DNA of 25,179 nt from positions 1 through 25,179 of the forward strand of contig CAYLWV010000015.1 of the NCBI GenBank assembly GCA_964387485.1, read 5' to 3'. Both the position numbers and the translations under genes were made by a program. Below, one piece after another: positions 14,863 through 22,835 of this stretch. Position 1 is the first letter of the stretch. Each line of letters begins with the position of its first letter. The notes under the pieces are model-generated. The model made no database searches and had not been told where the DNA came from. It saw only the letters and a program-made list of their open reading frames with translations. The DNA is from Fluviibacter sp964387485 (GTDB taxonomy: Bacteria; Pseudomonadota; Gammaproteobacteria; Burkholderiales; Rhodocyclaceae).

Positions 14863-15955
14863 TTATGTCTGGCAACAACCTGAATGGCCGCATTGGCACT
14901 ATGACGCCAAGCGGCTGATGCCTTTGCTTGCTCAAGTGCATCATGCGCAAGGCCGATTGCACGAGCGTTTGCAAAGCTTGGGGTTAGATCAACAAGGTCA
15001 GGCCAATCTGCGTGTGCTCACCGAAGACGTCGTCAAAACCAGCGAGATTGAGGGCGAAAGTCTCAATCGAGAATCGGTGCGTTCTTCCATCGCGCGACGC
15101 CTCGGGGTAGATATCGGCGCGCTGATGCCAGCAGATCGGCATGTCGATGGTGTGGTCGATATGGTTCTGGATGCCACGGGTAATCACCAAGCGCCTCTAA
15201 CGGTCCAACGGCTCTTTGCCTGGCATAGCGGCATGTTTCCCGCAGGACAAAGTGGTCTGCGCAAAATCCGTATCGGCGCATGGCGGGATGATGCGCAAGG
15301 TCCTATGCAAGTGGTCTCCGGCCCCATGCATCGCCCCAAGGTGCATTTTGAAGCGCCGCCCGCCCACTTGCTCGATGCCGAGGTTAAAAAATTTCTGCGT
15401 TGGTTCACTGTCGATCAGCAAGACGACCCACTCATCAAAGCCGGTCTGGCGCATCTCTGGTTTGTCACCATCCACCCGTTTGATGATGGTAACGGACGTG
15501 TCGCTCGTGCTGTAGGCGATATGGCCTTAGCCCATGCCGAGCATTCGACACATCGGTTCTATAGTTTGTCGGCGCAGATTCAGCGTGAACGCAAAGACTA
15601 TTACGCACTGCTTGAGCTTACACAGAAAGGTGACCTGGAGGTTACGGCTTGGTTAGTCTGGTTCCTGGAGTGTTTGCTGCGTGCTGTACAAGGCTCAGAT
15701 GAAACGCTTTCGGCAGTGCTTAATAAAGCCAGTTTCTGGAAACGTTGGGCGTCCACGGCCATGAACGAACGTCAGATCAAACTATTAAATCGCTTGCTTG
15801 ATGGCTTTGACGGCAAGCTCACTAGCAGCAAATGGGCATCGATTGCTAAATGCTCGCAAGACACGGCATATCGCGATATTAAAGATTTGGTTGAAAAGGG
15901 TGTGCTGAAGCAATCAGAGGCCAGCGGGCGAAGTACGAGTTACTGCATTCAATGA
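14843..15955 (+). CDS. Fic family protein with DUF4172 and C-terminal winged helix
   Basis: Fic enzymes usually transfer AMP from ATP to a hydroxyl side chain of a target protein. The 370 residues read as an N-terminal DUF4172 domain (opening YVWQQPEWPHWHYD, 8-21), an inhibitory helix motif T66-x-x-x-E70-G71 (class II arrangement, the glutamate blocking ATP), and the complete Fic motif H211-PFDDGNGR-VAR222. About 305-370 is a winged helix (ASIAKCSQDTAYRDIKDL recognition region, then a GRSTSY wing). It needs no separate antitoxin if the internal helix restrains it. Local GC is lower than in the neighbours (28-31 of 60 in sampled lines against 38 in ribD), and it splits ribD from its usual partner, suggesting horizontal gain. 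The target is unknown; self-repression through the winged helix is inference. Confidence 0.92.
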   Translation: MKSGDYRYVWQQPEWPHWHYDAKRLMPLLAQVHHAQGRLHERLQSLGLDQQGQANLRVLTEDVVKTSEIEGESLNRESVRSSIARRLGVDIGALMPADRHVDGVVDMVLDATGNHQAPLTVQRLFAWHSGMFPAGQSGLRKIRIGAWRDDAQGPMQVVSGPMHRPKVHFEAPPAHLLDAEVKKFLRWFTVDQQDDPLIKAGLAHLWFVTIHPFDDGNGRVARAVGDMALAHAEHSTHRFYSLSAQIQRERKDYYALLELTQKGDLEVTAWLVWFLECLLRAVQGSDETLSAVLNKASFWKRWASTAMNERQIKLLNRLLDGFDGKLTSSKWASIAKCSQDTAYRDIKDLVEKGVLKQSEASGRSTSYCIQ

Positions 15956-15958
15956 CTG

Positions 15959-16708
15959 TTACGTACCGAATTTTTCGCAGATTTTGCAGGCTGGATCTTT
16001 GCTGATGCCTGATCTAGACCATATGCCTGTTAACGCGTTGTATCGCTGAAGCCCGCGGACCGGAATGCCAAAGCCGGCTAACAGTTTGATGGCCTCAACG
16101 GCCTGCATACAGCCGACGACACCGGTGACGGGTGCCAGAATGCCCGTCGTGGCACAGCGTAGCTCGTCGTCTTCGCTATCTTCTGGGTAGAGGCAGGCAT
16201 AGCAGGGTGCATCAGGCTGCCGGGGGTCAACGACAAAGATCTGGCCCGTCAGTTTGATGGCGGCACCGGATATCAGCGGTTTCTTTAAAGCGACACAGGC
16301 GCGGTTCAGCGCATAGCGTGTGGCGAAGTTGTCACTGCAATCCAGAACCACATTCGCTTTGCTAACGGCCTCTATTAATGCGTCACCTTCGAGTCTGGGC
16401 AAGGTCAATACGCGGCATTCTGAGTTGATGCTGTGGAGTGTGGCTTCTGCGCTCAGTGTTTTGTTTTGACCGATACGTGCTTCGCTATGCAGAATCTGCC
16501 GCTGCAGATTACTTAGGTCAACGGTGTCGCCATCGGCAATGCTGAGGGTGCCTACACCCGCGCTGGCCAGATAAAGTGCAGCGGGAGAGCCGAGACCGCC
16601 AGCACCAATAATCAGCGCATGGCTGGCCAGGAGCTTCTCCTGGCCTTCAATGCCGATTTCATCAACCAGAATATGCCGGCTGTAGCGCAGCAGCTGCTGG
16701 TCATCCAT
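15959..16708 (-). CDS. moeB: MoeB/ThiF-family ubiquitin-like protein adenylyltransferase
   Basis: E1-like enzyme that adenylates the C terminus of a small sulfur carrier (MoaD for molybdopterin or ThiS for thiazole). The 249 residues have the nucleotide loop GAGGLGSP at 35-42, the NLQRQ arginine finger (R70), and DCSDNFATR at 123-131 holding the magnesium aspartate. Structural zinc is bound by C169-x-x-C172 and C241-x-x-C244. C185 in LRCATTGILAP is in the crossover loop. MoeB and ThiF are hard to tell apart by eye, and the carrier protein gene is not here; the context after ctpA is a common betaproteobacterial one. It follows ctpA by 6 bases. Its stop is 3 bases from the convergent fic stop, with no terminator visible between. 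Confidence 0.88.
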   Translation of the reverse strand: MDDQQLLRYSRHILVDEIGIEGQEKLLASHALIIGAGGLGSPAALYLASAGVGTLSIADGDTVDLSNLQRQILHSEARIGQNKTLSAEATLHSINSECRVLTLPRLEGDALIEAVSKANVVLDCSDNFATRYALNRACVALKKPLISGAAIKLTGQIFVVDPRQPDAPCYACLYPEDSEDDELRCATTGILAPVTGVVGCMQAVEAIKLLAGFGIPVRGLQRYNALTGIWSRSGISKDPACKICEKFGT

Positions 16709-16714
16709 GGGGCG

Positions 16715-18241
16715 TTACTGAGCGGGTTTTGCCGTGTTGTCGGTCGCCGCAGCGTCTTCCGTGGTTGCTTTTGCATCCTTGCTTACGGGTGCCGGCGGCT
16801 TGCCGCCAAGACGTTTAATGGCCTCAACGAACTGACGATCCTTGGCGGTGGTGTAGTCGGCAATGGCTAGGCCAGAGAGCTCGTCATCCTTGTCCTTATC
16901 CTTGCCGTTGGTTTTGCCGTTAGGCTTGTCGCTCTTGCGCTCTGCAGTCTCTTTATCCTTCTCCTGATTGTTCACCAGGTGACCGCCCAGGTCCGCCTCA
17001 CGCAGGCCGTTCTTCTTACTGCCCGGTGTTTCTTCGATTTCGATATCCGGCTCAATGCCCTTGGCCTGGATCGAGCGACCCTTTGGCGTGTAGTAACGCG
17101 CCGTGGTCAGTTTGATGGCGGTATTGCCCGGTAGCGGCAGCACCGTCTGTACGGAGCCCTTGCCGAAGGTTTGTGTACCCAGGATGGTGGCGCGCTTGTA
17201 GTCCTGCAGGGCGCCGGCCACGATTTCTGACGCTGAGGCCGACCCGCCGTTGACCAGTACGATCAGCGGTACGGTTTTGATGCCGGCCGGCAGATTGCGC
17301 AGTTCATCTTCGCGGCCCGTCTGGTAATCCTCGGCCTTGGCGTAGAGCTTGTTCTTGGCGTCCGGAGCGCGACCATCGGTTGAGACCACCAGTTCGTTCG
17401 GCGGCAGGAACACGGCCGATACACCCACTGCGCCGTTGAGCAGGCCGCCCGGATCGTTGCGCAGATCCAGAATCAATCCCTTGAGCGGTCCGTTCTTGTA
17501 GAGCTGGTTCACGGCGTTAGCGAGTGCTGCCGTGGTGTTTTCCTGGAACTGGGTAATGCGGATATAGCCGTAACCCGGCTCGATCATCTTGAATTTGACC
17601 GACTGCACCTTGATCACTTCACGGGTGAGAGTGACGATCAGTGGCTTGTTCATGCCTTTGCGGGCAATGGTGAGCGTGACCTGAGTCTTCGGTTTGCCGC
17701 GCAGCTTCTTGACGGCTTCGTTCAGTGTCAGTCCTTTGACCGCGGTGTCATCGATTTTGACGATGAGGTCACCGGTTTTTAGGCCAGCACGTGCAGCTGG
17801 CGTATCTTCGATCGGCGCGATGACTTTGACGAAGCCATCTTCCATCCCCACTTCGATGCCCAGCCCACCAAATTCGCCATGAGTACCGACCTGCAACTCC
17901 TTGAACGCCTCGGCATCGAGATAGGTGGAGTGCGGGTCCAGGTTGGAGACCATGCCCGAGATGGCATTGTTGATCAGTTTCTTGTCTTCGACCGGTTCAA
18001 CGTAGCCCTGTTTGATCGCGTTGAAAACTTCGGCGAAGGTTCGCAGATCCTGGATCGGCAGGCCTGTGGTCTGGCTTTGAGCGGTTGACGCCGGGGCGGT
18101 GGCTTTCTCGGCAAATGCCGGAATCTGCAACGCAATCAGAACACCGGCCACCACGCCGGCCACACCAACGCCAGTCGTTCGTACCCAGCCATGTCGGCCT
18201 TTGTGGGTTGGGTGATCGTTTGGCGGTAATGGGGTCGGCAT
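16715..18241 (-). CDS. ctpA: Carboxyl-terminal processing protease (S41 family)
   Basis: Periplasmic serine protease that trims or degrades proteins from their C terminus, often acting on peptidoglycan hydrolases and lipoproteins. The 508 residues have an N-terminal hydrophobic export or anchor segment (about 23-42, followed by PAFAEKA), a PDZ domain (about 115-195) and the S41 catalytic domain. The Ser/Lys dyad is S336 in GGSASASEI and K361 in TFGKGSVQ; their 25-residue separation equals S430-K455 of E. coli Tsp. A hydrophilic Lys/Asp-rich segment at 426-455 and an Ala/Lys/Pro-rich tail look disordered. AGGA lies 8 bases before the ATG. It follows gpmA by 38 bases, forming a gpmA-ctpA-moeB set. 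Confidence 0.96.
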   Translation of the reverse strand: MPTPLPPNDHPTHKGRHGWVRTTGVGVAGVVAGVLIALQIPAFAEKATAPASTAQSQTTGLPIQDLRTFAEVFNAIKQGYVEPVEDKKLINNAISGMVSNLDPHSTYLDAEAFKELQVGTHGEFGGLGIEVGMEDGFVKVIAPIEDTPAARAGLKTGDLIVKIDDTAVKGLTLNEAVKKLRGKPKTQVTLTIARKGMNKPLIVTLTREVIKVQSVKFKMIEPGYGYIRITQFQENTTAALANAVNQLYKNGPLKGLILDLRNDPGGLLNGAVGVSAVFLPPNELVVSTDGRAPDAKNKLYAKAEDYQTGREDELRNLPAGIKTVPLIVLVNGGSASASEIVAGALQDYKRATILGTQTFGKGSVQTVLPLPGNTAIKLTTARYYTPKGRSIQAKGIEPDIEIEETPGSKKNGLREADLGGHLVNNQEKDKETAERKSDKPNGKTNGKDKDKDDELSGLAIADYTTAKDRQFVEAIKRLGGKPPAPVSKDAKATTEDAAATDNTAKPAQ

Positions 18242-18279
18242 AGTGAGGGTCCTGGCGTCCTAGCGTCCGTTGACGGCGA

Positions 18280-19041
18280 TTACTTCTTGGCGGCCTGTTG
18301 GGCCACGGCAGCCGCAGCCGCAGCGGCTGCGTCCTGGTCACCCAGGTAGTAGCTGCGGATGGGTTTCAGCGTCTCGTCGTCCAGCTCGTAGACGAGTGGG
18401 ATGCCCGTCGGAATGTTGAGTTCGACGATGTCGGCATCCGAAATGTTGTCGAGGTATTTGACCAGTGCGCGGATCGAGTTGCCGTGGGCAGCCACGATGA
18501 CGCTCTTGCCCGACTTGACGGCCGGGGCGATGGTGCCTTCCCAGAACGGGACGAAACGGGCCACCGTGTCTTTCAGACACTCGGTAAGCGGTAATTCTTT
18601 TTCGGCAAGACCCGAGAATTTTTCGGCATAGCGGGCATCAAAACGCGGATGACGCGGATCATCGAATTCCAGCGCGGGCGGCGGCGTGTCGTAGCTGCGG
18701 CGCCAGACCAGTACCTGGTCGTCACCGTACTTGGCAGCGGTTTCCGACTTATTCAGACCCTGCAGGGCACCGTAGTGACGCTCGTTGAGACGCCAGTTCC
18801 GCTGAATCGGAATCCACAGGCGGTCCATTTCTTCCAGCGCCAGCCACAGTGTGCGCATGGCGCGCTTGAGCACCGACGAATAGGCCTGGTCGAATTCGAA
18901 GCCGGCTTCCTTCATCAGGCGGCCTGCCTGTTTGGCTTCTTCAATGCCTTTTTCGGTCAGATCAACGTCGGTCCAACCCGTGAAGCGGTTTTCCTTGTTC
19001 CAGGAGGATTCGCCGTGGCGCAGCAGCACAATTTTTTTCAT
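18280..19041 (-). CDS. gpmA: 2,3-bisphosphoglycerate-dependent phosphoglycerate mutase
   Basis: Interconverts 3- and 2-phosphoglycerate in glycolysis and gluconeogenesis. Of 253 residues, LLRHGESSWN at 6-15 carries the phosphohistidine H9; E87 in LNERHYG and H186 in AAHGNSIRA complete the active site. The insertion GLNKSETAAKYGDDQV is typical of dPGM. I chose the ATG at 19041, giving the standard opening MKKIVLLRHGES; in-frame ATGs at 19059 and 19077 would add residues without family support. The C terminus ends in an unusual alanine-rich tail (about DQDAAAAAAAAVAQQAAKK) encoded by GCAGCC-type repeats at about 18300-18335, which may vary in length between strains. Confidence 0.97.
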   Translation of the reverse strand: MKKIVLLRHGESSWNKENRFTGWTDVDLTEKGIEEAKQAGRLMKEAGFEFDQAYSSVLKRAMRTLWLALEEMDRLWIPIQRNWRLNERHYGALQGLNKSETAAKYGDDQVLVWRRSYDTPPPALEFDDPRHPRFDARYAEKFSGLAEKELPLTECLKDTVARFVPFWEGTIAPAVKSGKSVIVAAHGNSIRALVKYLDNISDADIVELNIPTGIPLVYELDDETLKPIRSYYLGDQDAAAAAAAAVAQQAAKK

Positions 19042-19087
19042 GGTGAGATTTCCGTTCATCCGATATAAATGAATCAATCCGCTATTC

Positions 19088-19093
19088 TATAAT
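19088..19093 (+). promoter_or_regulatory. Putative -10 box for the rhodanese-grxC-secB-gpsA group
   Basis: An exact TATAAT lies 57 bases before the rhodanese ATG in the 109-base divergent gap 19042-19150. No good -35 hexamer is seen at the expected distance. The rest of the gap holds AT-rich sequence next to gpmA and no other recognisable signal. Confidence 0.4.
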
Positions 19094-19150
19094 GCCGGAG
19101 GCGCTGACTCTAGCGGCCAAGCCCCTGACTTTGTATTTTCTGGAAAAAAC

Positions 19151-19579
19151 ATGGATTTCTTCTTGCAGCCCCTCAATCTCGGTTTATTGCTGATTGCCCT
19201 GGTCTCCGGTGCCCTGCTGGTACGCCAGACCATCACTCCCGGCGGTAAAAGCGTGTCGCCGCAGGTCGCGATTGCTCTGACGGACAAAGAGGGTGGTGTT
19301 CTGGTCGATGTGCGGGAAGAGCACGAAGTGGCGGTGGAGCATATCCAGGGCAGCCTGTTTATTCCGCTCAAGGCACTGCCGTCCCAGCTGGCCAAGCTGG
19401 AAAAATACCGTAAGAAGCCCGTGGTGGTCGTGTGTGCTGCAGGTCGCCGTTCGGCGGCTGGTTGCCAGATTCTGAGCAAGGCCGGCTTCGAAGATGTGTC
19501 GCAGATTGATGGTGGTATCCAGGCCTGGGAAAAGGCCGGTCTGCCGTTGAAGCGGGGTAAAGCCCCGGCCAAGGCTTAA
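19151..19579 (+). CDS. Membrane-anchored rhodanese-like sulfurtransferase
   Basis: A 142-residue protein with one N-terminal transmembrane segment (about 8-25, LNLGLLLIALVSGALLV) and a single rhodanese domain. The domain begins near DVREEHEVAVEHIQGSLFIPL (about 53-73) and has the persulfide-forming cysteine C95 in the active loop CAAGRRS (95-101). It could move sulfane sulfur near the inner membrane; the acceptor is unknown. It is similar in layout to E. coli YibN, which is likewise found next to grxC, secB and gpsA. The grxC gene follows at 9 bases, so a shared transcript is likely. Confidence 0.93.
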   Translation: MDFFLQPLNLGLLLIALVSGALLVRQTITPGGKSVSPQVAIALTDKEGGVLVDVREEHEVAVEHIQGSLFIPLKALPSQLAKLEKYRKKPVVVVCAAGRRSAAGCQILSKAGFEDVSQIDGGIQAWEKAGLPLKRGKAPAKA

Positions 19580-19588
19580 GGAATCATC

Positions 19589-19843
19589 ATGCCCAAGGTT
19601 CTGATGTACAGCACCGCTGTCTGCCCGTATTGCGTGCGCGCCGAACAGTTGCTTAACAGCAAAGGGGTGACCGAGATTGAAAAAATCCGTGTCGATCTGA
19701 ACCCGGAAGAACGCGAGACGATGATGGCGCGTACCGGTCGCCGCACCGTGCCGCAGATTTATATCGGTGATACCCATATCGGTGGTTTTGATGATCTGGC
19801 CGCACTGGACCGTGCGGGGGGTCTGGACCCGCTTCTGAAGTAA
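19589..19843 (+). CDS. grxC: Glutaredoxin 3
   Basis: Small 84-residue glutathione-dependent disulfide reductase. It has the dithiol active site C12-P-Y-C15, the cis-proline motif TVPQIYI (about 53-59) and the glutathione-binding GGFDDL. AAGGA at 19578-19582 overlaps the rhodanese stop codon and lies 6 bases before the ATG, indicating coupled expression. The yibN-grxC-secB-gpsA order is conserved across many proteobacteria, which supports the assignment. Confidence 0.97.
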   Translation: MPKVLMYSTAVCPYCVRAEQLLNSKGVTEIEKIRVDLNPEERETMMARTGRRTVPQIYIGDTHIGGFDDLAALDRAGGLDPLLK

Positions 19844-19869
19844 TTTTTATTGATTTTTAAGGATGGACC

Positions 19870-20382
19870 ATGGCTGACAATGAACAAATGACTGACCAAG
19901 CTGCTGCTGCCGACCAGGTGCCGGCGCAACCGATGTTCGCAATCGAAAAACTGTACGTTCGCGATATGTCGCTGGAAGTGCCGGCTGGTGCCGAAGTATT
20001 TCTGCAGCAGCAGGCCCCGGAAGTCGGTGTGCAGTTCAAGACCGGTTTCAATCAGCTTGGCCCGGATGCCTTCGAAGGCATTCTGCAGGTGACGGTGACG
20101 GCCAAGGCCGACAACAAGGTGTATTTCCTGATTGAAGTGCAGCAGGCCGGTATTTTCCGTGTGTCCGGTATTCCGGAAGAGGCCCTGCAACCGTTCCTCG
20201 GTTCGGCTATTCCGAATGTGCTCTTCCCTTATGCTCGTGAGGCGGTTTCTGATGCTTCGACCCGTGCCGGTTTTCCGCCGGTGGTGTTGCAGCCAGTCAA
20301 TTTCGATGCCATGGCGCAACAGTCGGCAGAAACCTCGGCCAACGAGGTGAATGAAGTCGAAGCACCGGCTACGGTACAGTAA
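19870..20382 (+). CDS. secB: Protein-export chaperone SecB
   Basis: Tetrameric cytoplasmic chaperone that keeps preproteins unfolded and hands them to SecA. The 170 residues carry the SecB core from FAIEKLYVRDMSLEVP (about 23-38) through YFLIEVQQAGIFRVSG to LFPYAREAVSDASTRAGFPPV, followed by LQPVNFDAM. Short Ala/Gln-rich N- and C-terminal tails account for the extra length against E. coli (155). AAGGA at 19859-19863 precedes the ATG by 6 bases. The gap after grxC is 26 bases with no terminator seen. Confidence 0.98.
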   Translation: MADNEQMTDQAAAADQVPAQPMFAIEKLYVRDMSLEVPAGAEVFLQQQAPEVGVQFKTGFNQLGPDAFEGILQVTVTAKADNKVYFLIEVQQAGIFRVSGIPEEALQPFLGSAIPNVLFPYAREAVSDASTRAGFPPVVLQPVNFDAMAQQSAETSANEVNEVEAPATVQ

Positions 20383-20412
20383 CTTGGAACATGGGTGATT
20401 GAGAGCTTCCGC

Positions 20413-21423
20413 ATGAGTCAGACCACGTCAACCGGCTTGAAACTGGGTGTGCTGGCGGCAGGTGCCTGGGGTACGGCGCTGGCCGCCAACTGGGCGCAGC
20501 GCCATCAGGTCACGATCTGGGCGCGTGAGCCGGAAGTCGTGGCTGCGATCAACGCCGATCACATCAATCACCGATTCCTGCCGAATATTGCATTGCCGCC
20601 GGCGTTACGTGCCACGGGCGAGCTGGCAGACGTGCAGGGGGCCGATGTGCTGGTACTGGCAACCCCGGTGGCTGGATTGCGTGTCACGCTCGAAGCGCTG
20701 AAAACGCGCTATGGGGCCATGCCTTTGCCCCCGCTGGTCTGGGTCTGCAAGGGTTTCGAGCCTCAGACGGGCTTGTTGCCGCATCAGGTGGTGCGCGCTG
20801 TGCTGGGCGATGTGCCGGCCGCAGCGTTGTCCGGCCCCAGTTTTGCTCAGGAAGTGGCCAAGGGTTTGCCCACGGCGGTGACGCTGGGGGCTGCGGATCT
20901 GGCATTGGCCGAGCGACTTGCCGAGCGTCTGCACACGCCGAGTCTGCGCCTGTACGCGTCCGGCGATGTGGTGGGGGTCGAGGTCGGTGGTGCCGTGAAG
21001 AATGTGCTGGCCATTGCGACCGGCATTGCCGATGGCCTGTCTCTCGGTCATAACGCACGCGCCGCGCTCATGACCCGGGGTCTGGCCGAGATTGGTCGTT
21101 TGTGCGAACGGTTGGGTGGTCAGCGTGAAACGCTGATGGGTCTGGCCGGCTTGGGCGATCTGATTTTGACCTGCACAGGGGATCTATCGCGCAATCGTCA
21201 GGTAGGCCTGGCACTGGGTTCGGGCAAAACGCTGGAAGAAACCCTGGAGTCGCTCGGTCATGTTGCCGAAGGCGTGGGTACCGCCCGTGAAGTGGCGCGG
21301 CTTGCTACCGAATTGCAGGTGGACATGCCGATTGCTCAAGCCGTGGCCGCCGTGATTCGGGGCGATCTCAAAGCACGCGATGCCGTTGGCCAGCTGATGA
21401 ACCGGGCCCAACGCGCCGAGTGA
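20413..21423 (+). CDS. gpsA: Glycerol-3-phosphate dehydrogenase [NAD(P)+]
   Basis: Reduces dihydroxyacetone phosphate to sn-glycerol 3-phosphate, the backbone of phospholipids. With the ATG at 20413 the protein has 336 residues. The dinucleotide loop reads AAGAWG at 15-20 where the family usually has GAGSWG, so the first glycine is alanine. K113 in VCKG, GPSFAQEVAKGLPTAV (141-156) and catalytic K196 in GGAVKNVLAIA are all present, so the enzyme should be active. I preferred 20413 (GAGAG at 20401-20405 upstream) to an in-frame GTG at 20395, which would only add six unconserved residues. It is the last gene of the rhodanese-grxC-secB-gpsA set. Confidence 0.96.
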   Translation: MSQTTSTGLKLGVLAAGAWGTALAANWAQRHQVTIWAREPEVVAAINADHINHRFLPNIALPPALRATGELADVQGADVLVLATPVAGLRVTLEALKTRYGAMPLPPLVWVCKGFEPQTGLLPHQVVRAVLGDVPAAALSGPSFAQEVAKGLPTAVTLGAADLALAERLAERLHTPSLRLYASGDVVGVEVGGAVKNVLAIATGIADGLSLGHNARAALMTRGLAEIGRLCERLGGQRETLMGLAGLGDLILTCTGDLSRNRQVGLALGSGKTLEETLESLGHVAEGVGTAREVARLATELQVDMPIAQAVAAVIRGDLKARDAVGQLMNRAQRAE

Positions 21424-21427
21424 TTTA

Positions 21428-21473
21428 AAAGCTAAAGGCGGGCGGCGGCGGTCCCGCACCTTCGGCCAGCTTT
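21428..21473. terminator. Nested hairpin between convergent gpsA and trmL
   Basis: Outer arms AAAGCT (21428-21433) and AGCTTT (21468-21473) enclose AAGG/CCTT (21435-21438 with 21459-21462) and an inner CGGG/CCCG (21439-21442 with 21453-21456). On the minus strand the structure is followed by TTTTAAA, giving a plausible rho-independent terminator for trmL. On the plus strand the T run is only three bases, so it is weaker for gpsA. Confidence 0.4.
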
Positions 21474-21476
21474 GCG

Positions 21477-21971
21477 TTACTGCGCGCCGCTGAAGCCGTT
21501 CTGCCGCCAGATTTCGAAGGCCACAATGGATGCCGAGTTGGCGAGGTTCAGACTGCGAATGCCTGGCCGCATCGGGATGCGTAGCCGGTGATTCTGATCA
21601 AAGGTTGCCAGTAATTCTGCCGGCAAGCCTTTGGTTTCGCAGCCCATGACGATGACGTCATCCGGTCGAAAGCAGACTTCATGGTACGGCCGGCTGCCTT
21701 TGGTGGTCATGGCGAAGAAGCGACGTGGGTTGGTGGCATCGGCCAGGGCCGTCATGCAGGTCGTCCAGTCATCGTGAACGTGCATGAAGGCTTGGTCATG
21801 GTAATCCAGACCGGCGCGACGTAATGATCGATCATCCACATCAAATCCGAGTGGTCGTACCAGGTGCAGTTCAAAGCCGGTTGCGGCAGATACGCGAATC
21901 AGGTTGCCCGTGTTCGGGGGGATTTCCGGGTTGACCAGGATGATGGCGGGGCGGCGGGGTGTTTGTGTCAT
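21477..21971 (-). CDS. trmL: tRNA (cytidine(34)-2'-O)-methyltransferase TrmL
   Basis: SPOUT-class methyltransferase that 2'-O-methylates the wobble base of tRNA-Leu isoacceptors using S-adenosylmethionine. The 164 residues show the three SPOUT motifs: NPEIPPNTGNLIR (14-26), MGCETKGLP with the trefoil-knot glycine loop, and IRSLNLANSASIVAFEIWRQ. The length is that of minimal TrmL/YibK proteins. It lies 12 bases after comF on the same strand, and downstream it converges on gpsA. TrmL near gpsA and secB also occurs in E. coli (yibK), supporting the name. Confidence 0.95.
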   Translation of the reverse strand: MTQTPRRPAIILVNPEIPPNTGNLIRVSAATGFELHLVRPLGFDVDDRSLRRAGLDYHDQAFMHVHDDWTTCMTALADATNPRRFFAMTTKGSRPYHEVCFRPDDVIVMGCETKGLPAELLATFDQNHRLRIPMRPGIRSLNLANSASIVAFEIWRQNGFSGAQ

Positions 21972-21983
21972 GGGATAAGCGTC

Positions 21984-22826
21984 TCAGGATTCGGGCGTGC
22001 GGGCCAGTACGGCAACATCAATCTGGCGTGCGCCAGCATAACGCAGTGCGTCGGCACAGGCCGACAGGCTGGCGCCGGTGGTCAACACATCGTCGATCAG
22101 CAGAATGTGCTGATCGTCCAAGGTGCGGGTGCAGGCAAAGGCACCGCGTAAATTGGCCCAGCGGGCTTCCCGCCCCAGGCCGGCCTGGGATGGGGTGTCG
22201 TGGATCCGCAGCAGATGATCTGCGGACCAGGGTCGACGGAGCGCTTTTGCTGTGTGACGCGCAATTTCCGCCGCCTGGTTGAAGCCGCGTGCCTTGAGCC
22301 GGCTGGGGTGCAGCGGCATGGGGAGTATCAGATCCGGTAGGCCATCCCCCGCTATTTGCCAGCGTGCTTGCAGGGTTGCCGCAAGATGGCTTCCGAAGAA
22401 GGCACCGAGGTACAGATGATGTCCGTATTTGAAATCACGAATCAGGCTGTCAATGGGAAAGGCATAAGACCAGACCGCCGTGGCGGTATCAAAACGCGGT
22501 TGATGATGCTGGCAATCACGACATCTCAAGGGGCCCGATGTTTGAGAGAGGTCTGTGCCCTGAGGTTCGAGTGGCAGTGCGCAGCGCGGACATGTTTGAC
22601 CGGTCAGCACGGGAAGCCCGGCTGCACAGGCCTGACAGACCGGGGCATCGCCGCTGGGCAGGCTGCATAGCACACAATTCTGAGGCAGCACGGTGTTTGC
22701 CAGAAGACGGCCGGCCAAGCGTAACCGTTCCCACAGGCCTCGTGGCGACGGGGTGTTCTGGTCAGATGCGGTGGCATTCATGGGGCAGCGGCGGTTAGTC
22801 AGGCGAGGATTGGAGGCTTCGGGCAT
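21984..22826 (-). CDS. comF: ComF family protein (double zinc ribbon plus phosphoribosyltransferase fold)
   Basis: The ComF/GntX family is tied to DNA uptake in competent bacteria, and its biochemical role is not settled. With the ATG at 22826 the protein has 280 residues. Cysteine pairs C51/C54, C64/C67, C79/C82 and C102/C105 form the N-terminal zinc ribbon. The C-terminal phosphoribosyltransferase domain has the PRPP loop LIDDVLTTG at 243-251. I chose 22826 because AAAGG lies 8 bases upstream; an alternative ATG at 22781 would drop 15 residues and has no Shine-Dalgarno sequence. The conserved part starts well after both. It is divergent from bioB. Confidence 0.92.
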   Translation of the reverse strand: MPEASNPRLTNRRCPMNATASDQNTPSPRGLWERLRLAGRLLANTVLPQNCVLCSLPSGDAPVCQACAAGLPVLTGQTCPRCALPLEPQGTDLSQTSGPLRCRDCQHHQPRFDTATAVWSYAFPIDSLIRDFKYGHHLYLGAFFGSHLAATLQARWQIAGDGLPDLILPMPLHPSRLKARGFNQAAEIARHTAKALRRPWSADHLLRIHDTPSQAGLGREARWANLRGAFACTRTLDDQHILLIDDVLTTGASLSACADALRYAGARQIDVAVLARTPES

Positions 22827-22835
22827 AATTATGCC
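22822..22835. promoter_or_regulatory. 14-base palindrome in the comF/bioB divergent gap
   Basis: GGCATAATTATGCC is a perfect palindrome that includes the comF start codon (chosen start, 22824-22826) and a CATAAT that could serve as a -10 box toward bioB. It may be an operator or an AT-rich promoter core. One or two such palindromes are expected by chance in this window. It does not match the BirA operator known from other proteobacteria. Confidence 0.25.

Noticed and set aside
14843..15955. Fic gene as half of a two-gene toxin-antitoxin pair
   Set aside because: No small partner gene lies on either side, and the inhibitory T-x3-E-G motif is inside the protein itself.
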